From Ulva prolifera (lineage: Eukaryota > Chlorophyta > Ulvophyceae > Ulvales > Ulvaceae): a stretch of DNA of 64,000 nucleotides. The notes beneath the pieces were generated by a model. The model was not told the origin of the DNA. It made no database searches and saw only the letters and a list, made by a program, of their open reading frames with translations. The number at the start of each line of letters is the position of its first letter. Within the stretch, counting starts at the first letter, position 1. Below are positions 22,401 through 33,735 of this stretch, in pieces. Made by a program: the position numbers and the translations under genes. The DNA is taken from NCBI GenBank assembly GCA_023078555.1, contig CM041200.1:6611361-6675360 (forward strand). The letters run 5' to 3'.

Positions 22401-25400
22401 CCTGCGTGCCACTGGATATAGCGACAGCCTTGCGTGACATTGGACAATGGCGAGCGCGTGCAGAGGCAATGGACCGACTGCAGCAGCACGTGCGAGCGAT
22501 GGCCTCAATTCCGCAGAAGGAGATCCCAGCCCTCGTGGGATTCATCATAGGTCTGGTAAAGGATCCCAACTTCAAGATTTCGGTTTCGGCAATGAACCTG
22601 CTCTCGCATGTGGCGCGCATTGCCAAGTCGGCAATGCACGAACACATTGGAAACATCACCAAGCCACTTCTCGAAAAGCTGATGGACGGAAAGCTTCTGA
22701 TGCGGCAGAGTGCCCACTTGGTGTTCACTGCCCTGCTGAAGTCATGCGGCCCTCAGGCTGTGTTGCCGCAGCTTGTTCCACACAGCTCACATTTTGCCTG
22801 GCGTGTGCGGGAGGAACTGGTAAATGTGTACATCACAGCCATGCTGCTGCTGCCGTCCACCGCATTCGACTGGCCCAGCACCGCAAGGTTCCTGCTTGAT
22901 CTTATGGATGATGCAAAGCAACGTGTCCGCTTAGCTGCACTGGAGGCTTTTGGCGTGCTAGCTTCTAGAGTTGCTGACTCCAGGCTTCGGAACATCCTGA
23001 TGGCGATTGACTGCTCTCCTGCATCACAAAGGCAAATCCTGGAGCGGGCCAAGTCATCTGCACTGCCGTCACTCAGCACTGAGGGCTACGTACAGCATGT
23101 GATCGACTTGGACTCAGCATCAGCAAATGGTTTCGTACCGCCACCTTCATACCAGCCGCCTTCATCTCCATACGGTCGTTTACCTTTTGCCATCCCGACC
23201 CCAGGTTCATCTCGCCGGGGGTCACGCTCTGAAGGACTCACCCCTCCGGCACCCGTGTCTGTAGAGCCATGCGACAGCCTCATCGCACCACGCCCTCGGT
23301 CACGTCGTTCACACCGTACGTCCGATGGCGCTGCATTCCCGCTGCTACAACCATTCAGCACCGATCCTCAGCCATTGACACAGACCGCGACTCCCGCTCC
23401 TACCATCCTCCGCCACAGCCGGCCGATAGCTGAACAGCCTCCAGCCCCAGCGCCTAGTGCTTTCGTCACGTCCCCAGATGTCATGGACCAGAGCTCGCCA
23501 AAAGATCACTCGACTAAAGATCTGGCCAGTGACCCATCACGCCCCCAGATGAGCTTTGGCTGGCTGGATCGCTGCGCAACTTTCCCCCGGGCAGACCCAT
23601 GGCCCGCCGAGCGCCGTGCCTCCCGCACACGGCACAGCCTGACCACTGTTGCTGCAGTGAGGCGAGTAGAAGGCACAGGCAGCTCCCAGGACAGCGTCCC
23701 CCTTCGGACTCTGGCCGCGCGACGCTCTAGCGCGCAGCCGCCCCAGGCGCTCGCTCAGCCTGATCGCAGCAACAGGAGCACTCGCAGCAGTGGGGATGTT
23801 CCCTGCAGCCGCAGCAGTGTGGACTCACTTCCGCCCGTAGGCAGCCTCCGTGTGAGTGGCGGCCGCAAGATTGACATCACCCACATGGCACGGTTGCCGC
23901 AGGAGGGACTGCTGCAGGGCGTGCAGGGTGTGGGGATGCGCGCCGAGCTGCAGGCAGCGGCCCCATGTGGGCAGCGTGTCGCAGCCGGGGGCGGGCTCAT
24001 GCAGCTGGCATCCGCGCCGAGCTCCGACATCTTACAGGCTGTGTCAGGAGCGCCTGATTCCCCGACGAAAGCGGAGCGCCTCCGCCACCTGAAGCAGCTG
24101 CAGGCACACCGCCGGGCGCAGTCGGCAGGTGTGCCCAGCACCGACAGCGCCCCGCTTTCCACGGCTGACTTCATGTCGGACACCAGCGCCTGCGGACCGG
24201 TGCGGACATTCTTGTCTCAGCCGGTCAATGAGTTAGAGGCCCAGCAGCCGGTCCAGGAGCTGGTGACTGGACCCCTCAGCAGCAGCAGGAGCGTAGGCAA
24301 GGAGCGCGCTGCCGTGACGCGGGCAGAGAGCGCTGGAGGTCGTGGCAGTGGGCTGCCGTCTGGGCTGCCAAGGGGGCAATCGGTGCGGCGGCACGCGCCG
24401 CCGGAGATGGAGCGGGTCATGTCTGGGGTGTCTGACGCAACAAGCGGCAGCATATCGCCCCACGCCCGCGGCAGCAGTGCGGCCGCGGCCCCGCCGCAGA
24501 CAGAGCTGAGTCTGGACGAGGCCGTGCCAAGTGCGAACCCGGAGGCGGACCTGGCGGCTGGGGTGGCCGCCGTGATGCAAGCGAACGGCGCGAAGCGGCA
24601 GGAGCTGGACTGGGTCCGGCACAATGAAGCGATTCACAGCATGCGCGTGCTGCTGAAGCACCACCCGGCCGTGGTGTGCAGTAAACTGAAGGAGGTGCTT
24701 GAGGCGATGCTACCCTGCGCTTCAGCGCTGCGATCCTCCACGCTGAAGTGCACTCTCTGCTTCTTTCAGGTACGCTGGTCACTCTGTCTCCACCGTAAGT
24801 GCCTTGTTGTAGTGTTCGCAGCTGTCCATTGGTGTCTGTCTTTTAAGCCCGCTCACCCTTGAGACATGCCGACTGAGCATTGGTAGCTGGCACGATGAGA
24901 GTGCACCAGATAAGTGCTGCTGCAGGAGCTGATAGAGAAGCTCGGGCAGAAGCTGTCGGGTGACCTGGAGGACATTGTGCCAGCACTACTGAAGAAGGCA
25001 GCGGACGTCAGCACCGCTGGAAGGGAGAACTTCTTGACGCAGTATGCTGATGCTGCTTTGTCGCAGATGATCCTGTCATGCTCTGAAGCACCGACAGCAA
25101 AGGCTCTGCTTTCCATGTGCGCCCACAGATCACAATCACCTGCATGCTTCTCACCACAGTTCAACTACGGGGTTGCAGCGATGTTGTTGAGAAATGGCAG
25201 GTCCAAGAAGCCGCCACATGGCCAGTATGCATGGCTTGACTGAGGCGCACTGTTGCTAGACCCGAGCTGTTACCTACTGCAGCCCGGACGCCACCGAGCG
25301 GTGTCATCGCTGCATGCCATAGTGGTCAGGACTGCAGGCAGAGGTGTTTGCAGGCTGAAAGCCCCTGCGCAGACAGCGCGGCTGAAGGTCGCCGCCCACA

Positions 25401-28400
25401 TAGATGAGCTGCTGTGCAAGTCCTCGGGCGCAGTGTGCAAGAGCGCCGCTCTGCAGAGCCAGCTCGCCAAGGCTGCGGTGACACTGCTCGAGGAGGGCTC
25501 CGCGGACACCCGGGCGCTTGCAAAGCGCATGCTGTGGTCGCTCAAGCGGCTGCTGGCCCCACAGCACTTTGAGGTGCTGCGGGTGCAGCATATGGCTGGC
25601 GCCAGCGCCCGGCGGGTGCTCGAGGCGTTTGAGGGAGGCTCCGTCCCTCCAGACCCGCCGGTTCGGCTCGCACAGTCATTTGCTGCGGTCGTGGGCAGCG
25701 CCAAGGCGTGCACATACTGCCGCAAACTGCGGATTCCATTGCCTGGAGACTGTGATGTAGAGAATGTGGCGGCAGCGAAGACTCAGGGGCAATGGAATGG
25801 GGGCGGGCTGGTGGGGAAGAAGCTTGCGGTCGGAGGGCTGCCGCCACAGCACAACACAGCCAGGCGGGCGCCGAGCCGGCACAAGGCCAGTTCGCAAGCT
25901 CCACCTCGACCAGCGGACGACCCAGGCAGCTATATTGGAGGGGCGCTCTCTCAGCCTGGCTACATTGCTGCTGGGCGGGGTAGGTGACAGGTGATGAGTA
26001 TTGTCTAGTCATGTGTCCAGTAGAGACAGGCAGTGCAGCATGTGTAGTGTGCGCCTCGGTGTAGATGCCAGGGCCGCCTTCTACAGAGGCGTCTCCTGTC
26101 CAGCTGTTACGTACGTTTGCCATGCACATGAGGTGCAGGATGTGTTTCATGCAACTCCACTGAGGCGACGTGAGGATTTTTGTGTTCGAGCTTAGATTGT
26201 TCGGGCGTGGTCGGCCATGGAACTAGTACATGATGACGAGTAGAGGAGTGATGTATTTTGGAGATAAGAAGTGGGCTACTCAGCAGAGGCGATGACTGGT
26301 GTCTGGGGCATGACAACCTTGCCTGTCTGTGATCAAGCAAGAGTGGCCTGTGTGATTGCTGGAACAGTCACGCGTTGTTGCTTTAGCAACATCTGGGAGC
26401 TGTCTGTACGTAGCTACACCCCTTTCGGTCGTGTCCGAACCCTCTATGCAATGATGGAAGATCAGCCTTGTATTTGCCTAGTGACTGTTGTGAATCCCTT
26501 CAGACAGGATGTGTGAATCACGGTGCGTTGACCTCACAGTGAAGTGAAGAAACTTTGGATGTACTTAGCCATGTCCTCAACGGATCGTCACAGCTCCAGA
26601 TAATCGGGCCCACATGCTGAAGGGGCGAAACTCCTGAAACCCCCTTCAGACAAGCGTACGCAACTCACAAGGCCTTATGCTGTGCGAAGCGAAGCGGTCA
26701 AGGGTGTGTTGATTCCTGGTGCAAGCCTGTGTAATTCCCCGAAAGCGCACACACAATTGAACTCATGGCGCCCCAAAGGAGGGGGTATCTTTGACAACAC
26801 ACAGTGCCCATGCGGCCAAAGACAGGAGTTTTATATTGTCAGCAGCGGACTTTAGAGTATGAGTAATATATAGTCATTGGACCATCGCGTGTGTTCGAGT
26901 TTGCATACACAAAGCTGCATGTTTCTCAAAAAGCACACCTCAGTTCCCTGTACTGGTGTGAAGGCCGGCAGGACTGTGCCCCCAGGCAGCATCTGCGCCA
27001 TCCTGCGTGCTCCAGCATCTGTCTCCGCAAATCTCAGATTGTCTGCATCTGCCTGGATCTGACCCTCTGCGTCTTGCATGCCGCGGCTGACATGCCTTGC
27101 CCAGCTAGGAGCATTGAGTGTAGGCTCCTCCACAACAACACATGGCACTTCTTCTGTCGCCCGTGCGGATGCGAAGAGCTTCTCGTCGACTCGATCCCAG
27201 TCTGATGTGGTTTTGATGACTGCGATTGGCTCAGCTGCTTTTGGCTTACCTGCGTTGTTTGTAGTGGGAGGCACCTCCAGTCCGCCAAGCCCATGCTGCC
27301 GTAGTTGCTGCGGTCCCTGTGCACCATGCATCGTCGCTGGTGCACTGTACTCCACCACTACTGTAATCGCAATTTCAGGACCTTGATGGTGTGAAACTTC
27401 AAACAACTGGAGCTGGAGCCGTACACGGCACTACACCGATTCGCCAGCATGAGGTATAAAGTGCCCACAGATTACCTGCTAGAGTGCAAAAGTTCTAACC
27501 TCTCACCGTGTGCACCCATGTTTAAGGCGCACGGAGCATGCTGCTCGTGCATTTACAGGGTCCAAACACAGTGTACATGCAGAGCCATGCACACATCGCA
27601 CCAGCCTGGCCAGCCCTGTCATTGGCTTAGCCAGAGCCATAGTATGGGCATGAAATCGTGGCGGAGGGCAAACCTTGTGAGACGCTTGGCGGGCCTCCTT
27701 CCTTGCCACCTGCAGGGCCCGCCTGGCCTGCCTCAGCACCTTCCGCTCCTCCGCATCCACATCAGCACTCCCGTCCGATGAGCCGTACGAAAAGTCTGAG
27801 CTTGAGTCTGTGAAGCCGCCCTCATCGTCCCCTCCCTGGTCCCCACCGCTGTCAATCCCATGCGGCCCTTTTGGATGAGTTGCATGCATGCCCGCTTGAT
27901 GCAGCCTGAGCGATTCTGCGTCCAAAGCAACGGTGCCCAATTCCGACTGAGCGGCGACTGTTGTGGGAGGCAGGGACACTCGCGGGGCTGCGGTCATGCC
28001 TCCTGAAGCGTAGGCTTGTCCTGGCTCCAGTGGAACAAGCGGCCCCGGGCCGTCCCATGGAACGCCTGCAGCAGCCCATGCGTGACCACACTACATATAA
28101 TAGCTGGTGCATACACTCAGCCAACCGCCCACGCTGTTGTAGACATCGCACAATCTTGCAGATCACGCACATTATCTAAGTGGAGCTTTTGCATTCAGGT
28201 GAGCGCGAAGATGCCATGGGGCATCCTCTATTGCACGAAGATGAATGCACGAGCGTGGCCGCCACGCGCTGCACCCGACATCAACACCGGCGCTGTGCCG
28301 CAGGGACGCGCACCTGCGAGCTCGCTTGTAGCCGCATCGGCCCCGCCGACGTCCGCAAGCCCCCGCCCCGGTGCATGGCCCTTTGTGTCCATCCACGCCA

Positions 28401-31400
28401 CCTTCTCGGCCAGCCCAATTGGATTCGCGTCCCCCGGCAGCGGCGACACCTTCCCCTCGACCATCTCCAGTGGGCTCGGCGCAAAGGTCCTGCCGCCGTC
28501 AAGCGCTGGCGGGATCTCCAGTGCTCGAGGAGGAAGGAAGCCCTCACCTCCGAAGCCCCCCGGCGGAGTCAGGGCCGGCACAAGCGCCAGCTGGCGCTCC
28601 CCAGCATACTCGTCGTTGTCCATGACCTCAAGGATCGCGTAGATGGCTTCGGCAGCACCCTCCCCCTCGCGCCGCATGTCCGCCAGCAGCTGGCTGGCTT
28701 GCCGCAGCAGGTCGGAGAGCCTGTGCGAGCGTGCCGGCGCTGCGGCGGGCGCTGCCGCAGCATCACTGTCTGGCGCCTTGACCACGTCTGTCATCTCCTC
28801 CACCAGCCTGCATGCGCCCAGGGTCACGACAGGCACACTCGGTGCGGATATAATCCACTGTGCTGCAAGCTCGGCTTGGCGCTGCAATACTAGAGACAGG
28901 GCAGCCTATTGGAGTTACATGCATGGACCCAATCAGATCGGACCGCAGCGAAAATCAAGTTTGTTGGCAAGGGCACACTTCATGGCAAGACACCAAAGCA
29001 ACACAGCCATGCCATGCATCAGACCAAGGCTACTTGGGAGCTCTCTCACACAGAATTGACAAATGCCCGTACAGTAAACTCGTCACGGCGGGCAAACTCC
29101 AGCAATCACTGCGACGGTGACACACGTAATGCACAACCAGTGCCATGCGGCTCAGCTGCCAGACGTACGGCGCTCAGGGCCAGCACACCTGAAAAACGAC
29201 GGCATGGCGTGGCTGGCACCGCTCTGCAACGCGGCCTCTCGGCTGCCCTTGCCATACGCATGCAGGATCGCCACAGCCTTGGCTCCAGCCGAGACGTCCC
29301 CGATGCACGCCTCGAGGCACGCCGGCACGATCCTCCGGCCCCCCTCTGTCTCGGCTGTCACCGGGGCCGCCCAGAACTCCGGGTGGTGCACGTGCACGTT
29401 GGCGTCCATCCTCGCGCAGAGGTGGTCCTGCGGCCCGATGAGGTAACCCTCCCGCAGCATCGTGTGCATCGAATCGACCGACGGCCGCATGCATGACACC
29501 AGCAGGTGCAGGCTGATGGCGCGCTGCACCGCGCCGTCCCTGCACACCACACCGGCATGCATGGTCGCTATCACGCCGATACGGCACACCAGAAGGCATG
29601 CCGTGGTGACAGATCATGGGGCCGAGCATACATGTGCACAGCGGCAGAGCCGCTGTCACGCAGGTTCTCACAAGACGAAGGTGCAGCGCACTCGGTCGCC
29701 ACCGCAACCAGCTCCAACACAACACAGTTTGACGAGAAATACAGCGGTGTACGATCTCGCGGGGATTGAGGACGTGGACACCTCTGGTGACTGCGACAAG
29801 AATTCGAGAGCAGCAGAGCGTGGCACGCCACACACCTGCCCGCTGCCTGGTCAAGCTGCAACAGCTCGTTGTACAGCGAGTCCATCGCAGCTTGCGACAC
29901 CCGGGCCGGCAGCACCTCCGCTGCCCTGGCGGCAGTGCGGCTGTGCCGAGGCGGGCGCCCGGGGCGGGGCGGGCTCACCTTGGACAGCGGCGGGCGCGCC
30001 GCCTGCAGGCACTGTTGAATGGTCCGCGAGAAGGAAGCATGCAGTAGGTTGAGGCGGCGCATTGTGGGGTAGGCGAGCGTGAAGGTCCGCATAAGGCACC
30101 CCCGCACGCTACCCGCCTCCACCTCTTGCCGCATCACGACCTGCAGACATCCGCGGCACGTCTGGGCACTTCGACGTATGTGCTGGAGCGCGGGCAGTTC
30201 CTGGAGTTGACGTGGCACTGGTGCTGTGCGTCCATAGAGCTGCGCACTGCAGGCACAGCCTGGGGTTTGTGTACGGGCTTCTGCAATTCATGCCTGTGTG
30301 ATTGCAGGGCAGCCAACACGGAGGAGAGGACGCCATGGGCCCAGGGAGGTAAGGGTGCACCGGCCAAGAGCAATCAGCATGAGACAATCGCATTTGTTTT
30401 TGTTTGTTGCTGAACGAGCATGCAAAGCCGCCAGGGGACCGGGCCTGGAGCCAGCAGTAGATCACCCAAAGAGCTGCGGATCGAAATGGCATTTGAAACA
30501 TCGTGCAATCACATTCCCAGAAACTACAAGGAGTCGCGCGGGAAATGCAGCGGCTCGGCCAGAGCGATCAGATGCCAACCTGGAGCTCTTGAATCGCGGC
30601 ATCGACCAGGTCCAGCTGTTGCCCGATTGCGATGACAAACGCCGCGACGGTCGGGTTCAGCACACCGTCACTCTTCAGCTCCGCAGGCAGCGATGCCGCC
30701 GTGCGGCCGACTCCGGCACTGCAGGACACCTCGGACACCCACGCGACCATCGCCGCGCGCTGCTGTGCGGCGCGCAGGAACGGCGCAACGCTGTTGGCAA
30801 GGGCGGCAGGCGTGTGGACGCGCGTGTGCGCCAGTGGCCGCAGGTGCGGGGAGCGGGGCGCGGAGCAGGTGCGGAGAATTGTGCTCCAGGGCGCATTGCT
30901 GGCCGTGCTGCTGAACATCACCTCTGCCCGGTCCTGCACATCCGATTGTAATCATGTGTAGTTTGTGTAGGGCAGGTGCATCGCTGGCTGCTGAAGTTTC
31001 TGCTGTCTCAGCTGCCTGCTGACTGTGTCTGTTTGCCTGTGTGAGGCCACGTTATGAGCAGCTCAAGAGATGTACACTGACTTGAACGTGCTAGCATAGA
31101 GCTCTGTCGGATGAGCATGGTCAGTAGCAAGCTGTCTCAGCACCGTTCATGCTCAGATGGTCAGCATTTAAGCCGTGTACATGTCATCTGGGGTTGTGGC
31201 CACGTGAACTTCGTTGCCACAGGGCGTAAATGGGAGCTAGGAGAAAGGTGCCACACCTTGAGGCGAATCTGTGAATGTGAATGCCTGTCGTGTGATGCAT
31301 TATGTTGTGTGAGAGGTGGACTTTGCAGCCGCAGGACATTTCAAACACCTGGTGGCCGTCGTAGCATGCTAACACCAGGCATGAGGACACACATGTGATG

Positions 31401-32430
31401 GCTGAAGGCCAGGGATCCAGACTGTCTGGTCAGAGATGTGCAAGCTGTAGTATGCAGCATCGCACCAGCAGCACCTCCAGGCACTGCAATGCCACTGAGC
31501 TTGTGGCAAAGCACAGCTGCTGCGTGGACACTTCGGCCAACAGCCCACTCCTGCTTAAGACCTTATGCACTAAGTCTTCTGGTTGCAGCTGTGCGTGGTG
31601 GTCGCCATGCGTTTTGAAAGCAGGCAAGGGAAGCTCTGGCGCCTGCATCACATGCTTGGGCGCCAACACTTCGCTGGGCAGAGGTACGCTCATGCTTTCA
31701 AAACGTAGGTGCATTTTCGAGGCCTGAAGATTGCCGTGCTCATGCTCCAACTTTCTGCGATTGGCTGTGTGCAGCAGGGCTGGATCATGAAGCCATTCTG
31801 CCACTATGTCGGGCGTCTGAGGGCGTGCACAATGTGCATTGTTTTGATCATCGGGAGCATCCCAGTCAGACAAACTGTCTGACTCATCCCATGCTCCTCG
31901 ATAAGCATCCTGGAGGGAGGAGGAGCTGTAGAGGGATGTTGGGCTGGAGCGCTCCGATCTTGGACTCTCAGCCCCAACGCGTCGATGCTCCATCGGTGGA
32001 ACCTCGGACTGGAGGACGTTCCTGGAGAGGCTAAAGAGCAGCAGCAGTATCTCTTCCGCAGGGATGTTGTCTTTTTTGGCCACTCGTGCTAGCCTGTAGA
32101 GCAAGTCCAATGGCAGTTCAGCACTGAGTGCAACTACAGCATCATCCTCAGAACCAAGACATACTGGTTGTTGACCATGTCTTCGAGCACGGTTGCCTTG
32201 GTGTGTTGCGAGTTGTTCGATAGAAGCCGATACACATTGGAGAGCTGCTGTGCCACTTTGACGTTGTTCACATGGTGGTAGTCGTGTACTCCGACCTGAT
32301 CACTTATGGCATTTATCACGGTCTCTGGATCTTTTATTCGTCTTAGCGACGAACCATGTACAGACGGAACAAGCTGCTCCATTAGACGTCTCCGATGCTC
32401 GAGAGCATGCGCACGGAAGTCTGATGCCAT
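19428..32430 (-). CDS. TUBGCP5: Gamma-tubulin complex component 5 (GCP5), host of a nested gene
   Basis: A gamma-tubulin ring complex scaffold that nucleates microtubules at centrosomes/basal bodies. Exons placed: 32430-32165, 32123-about 31465, about 30910-30580, 30200-29979, about 29930-29836, 29539-29220, 28862-about 28240, 27987-27674, 27406-26954, 21803-21780, 21722-21280, 21050-20858, 20543-20169, 19727-19428 (TAG). Most junctions agree in phase. Matches to GCP5 in order: N-terminal LSNVYRLLSNNSQ and EEILLLLFSLS; the GRIP1 part with LLVSCMRPSVDSMHTML, then DANVHVHHPEFW (human VNHRDFW); the GRIP2 part with EVALQECLQRS, YTVRWPLNVVISQEQLKQY (human KVPWPVDIVISLECQKIY), WAEHSLDEV, and VTQAHSEYLTAVFRACWL. 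WPLNVVIS and the long acidic middle favour GCP5 over GCP2-4/6. The protein start is ATG 32430. Intron 26953-21804 holds the antisense TOG gene. The boundaries of exons 2, 3, 5 and 7 are approximate. Confidence 0.85.
21780..21803 (-). other. 24-nt microexon of GCP5 (8 codons)
   Basis: Predicted microexon AVGDWMTQ bounded by TGCTGCAG on its 5' side and GTATTC on its 3' side. It joins the phase-0 end of the exon at 26954 to the phase-0 start at 21722. Reading through to the next acceptor without splicing is also open, so exon 21803-21280 as one piece is an alternative. Confidence 0.45.
22373..25987 (+). CDS. TOGARAM/crescerin-type TOG-array protein, nested in GCP5 intron
   Basis: A microtubule-binding protein of the crescerin/TOGARAM family, whose members control ciliary microtubules in animals. 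Three exons, all phase-checked: 22373-24769, 24926-25116, 25354-25987 (TGA), 1073 residues. Residues about 20-225 form an N-terminal TOG-like HEAT array (PALVGFIIGLVKDPNFKISV, then HIGNITKPLLEKLMDGKLLM). Next is a Ser/Pro/Arg-rich disordered linker of roughly 500 residues. A C-terminal TOG at about 742-960 begins ELDWVRHNEAIHSMRVLLKH, then DIVPALLKKAADVSTAGREN, LLSMLKAPAQTARLKVAAHI across the splice, and TRALAKRMLWSLKRLL. The last resembles the TRYYGRKMLFFM segment of TOGARAM1. Animal TOGARAM has four TOGs; only two are visible here. The 110-residue tail has no recognised domain. The whole gene lies inside a GCP5 intron on the opposite strand. Confidence 0.8.
26000..26953. other. 3' flank of the nested gene, within the GCP5 intron
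   Basis: Non-coding on both strands as far as I can see. Holds the second copy of the dispersed repeat (26630-26710). Presumably the 3' UTR and terminator of the nested plus-strand gene plus the 5' part of the host intron. Confidence 0.5.
26630..26710. repeat. Dispersed repeat, second copy
   Basis: Partner of the copy at 17265-17345 (GAAGGGGCGAAACTCCTG, then CCCCTTCAGACAAGCGTACG, then CAACTCACAAGGCC). Roughly three quarters of bases agree by eye. Confidence 0.45.
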
Positions 32431-33735
32431 GACGACGCCCACGCTCTACGCTACTGTATACTATTGGCACGCAACTTATTCATGGATTGCGCATGGCCGC
32501 GGGGATCACTAGAAGCTTATGCGGTGATGCGCAGAAACACGCATGTAGACAAGGTTTGGATTGCCAATGCAGTAAACAGGGAACGAACAAAATACCAAGA
32601 GGACACACTAGTCGCTCGTCAAGATGCAACGGGGGACATGCAACGCAGCTAACGGTGAGCGAATCTGCTTGTGAACCAGACGCGTGAATGACCTTTGAAA
32701 TCAGCGAGTCGGAGTAGGCGGTAGGTGAAAGGACAGCCTCCGGAATCAAATCATCGTGGAATTCGAAAGCTCCATAAATTTCCTCAAACTTATGACGAGG
32801 CCAAGGAAGATGGTTTCTATTTTCAACGGCTGGCACGTTGTCGTCCCACATGGAGTCCCAGCACACTGCACCACGTTTACACTTAACATCCGCAGCTATC
32901 AGATCTGTCAGGTTTTGGCCGCTGAGCTGTCAGAGAAGCCTTGTTCTGCCGTGGTGGTTGAGTATGTTAGTAAGCTGTTGCAGCTCTCGGTGGTACCAGG
33001 CACATCACGTTTCTAAAGTCGCCCAGAATCGGTTCGCCCACCGGCGTGACGAAGAATAGACAGCATGTTGCGTAGTTTGTTCATCCGGCGAACAATGAAG
33101 CACACGGCAAGTGTAGGCTAATGCCACATGGTGTGAAGCTGTTGCCGATGTGCACAGCCGCGCGCGCAATGCCGCCAGGGAGTAGGGAGTAGACGCAACT
33201 GCGCGCAATTTGACACGCCCCGCAACACTCATGCCAGATGTATGCGACAGCGATGTATAGCCCTCACTCCTCCCGCAGACAGTCCATTGTTAGAGGCGAT
33301 ACGTTAGCATGTCCCGAACAATGCGTGTCCAGCTGGCCTGATGATGGCCCAAGTTCTGGCCTGTGATCAAGAGTTCATCACCGCGTAGGATGGGATGTTC
33401 CACAAGGCGATTCCAGCCCTTGTTGCAAGTAGATACGCATGTGCTCCATGTCAGATCGATTCAAGGATGAGTTGTAAGTCCTGAGATGAACGGGCACACG
33501 GAAAGAGCGGCGATGGAGTCGCTTCGGAACCTTTCCGTTGCGATGGATTCCATTGGTACATGTCGGAAGGAAATTATATCGGCCATTCGTAGAGGGGCCG
33601 TGGACGATGTAATCAAGGTGCATTGACTTTGACGGGCCTGGCCTGCTTCACTGCCTGCCGCCCTGATTTCAACGATGAGCAGCAACAGGGACGATCAGCG
33701 GAATGGTTTCAGTCGTTGTTGCTGGATGATTGTAG
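32431..33735. other. Divergent intergenic region, no confident gene
   Basis: Lies between the start of GCP5 (leftward) and the CID gene (rightward), so it should contain both promoters and the missing first exon(s) of the CID protein. On the minus strand 32866-32670 is open and reads MWDDNVPAVENRNHLPWPRH then KFEEIYGAFEFHDDLIPE. This protein-like stretch faintly recalls the R-F-x-x-i-x-x-x-l-x-f-x-D pattern of piggyBac-type transposases, too weak to call. Confidence 0.35.

Noticed and set aside
28180-28893. Plus-strand frame of 237 codons
   Set aside because: Antisense of the GCP5 exon starting at 28862; Arg/His/Cys-rich composition typical of a shadow frame.
19428-30939. Two separate GCP genes
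   Set aside because: Left and right exons cover complementary GRIP1 and GRIP2 parts without overlap and the phases fit, so one gene with a large intron is more economical.
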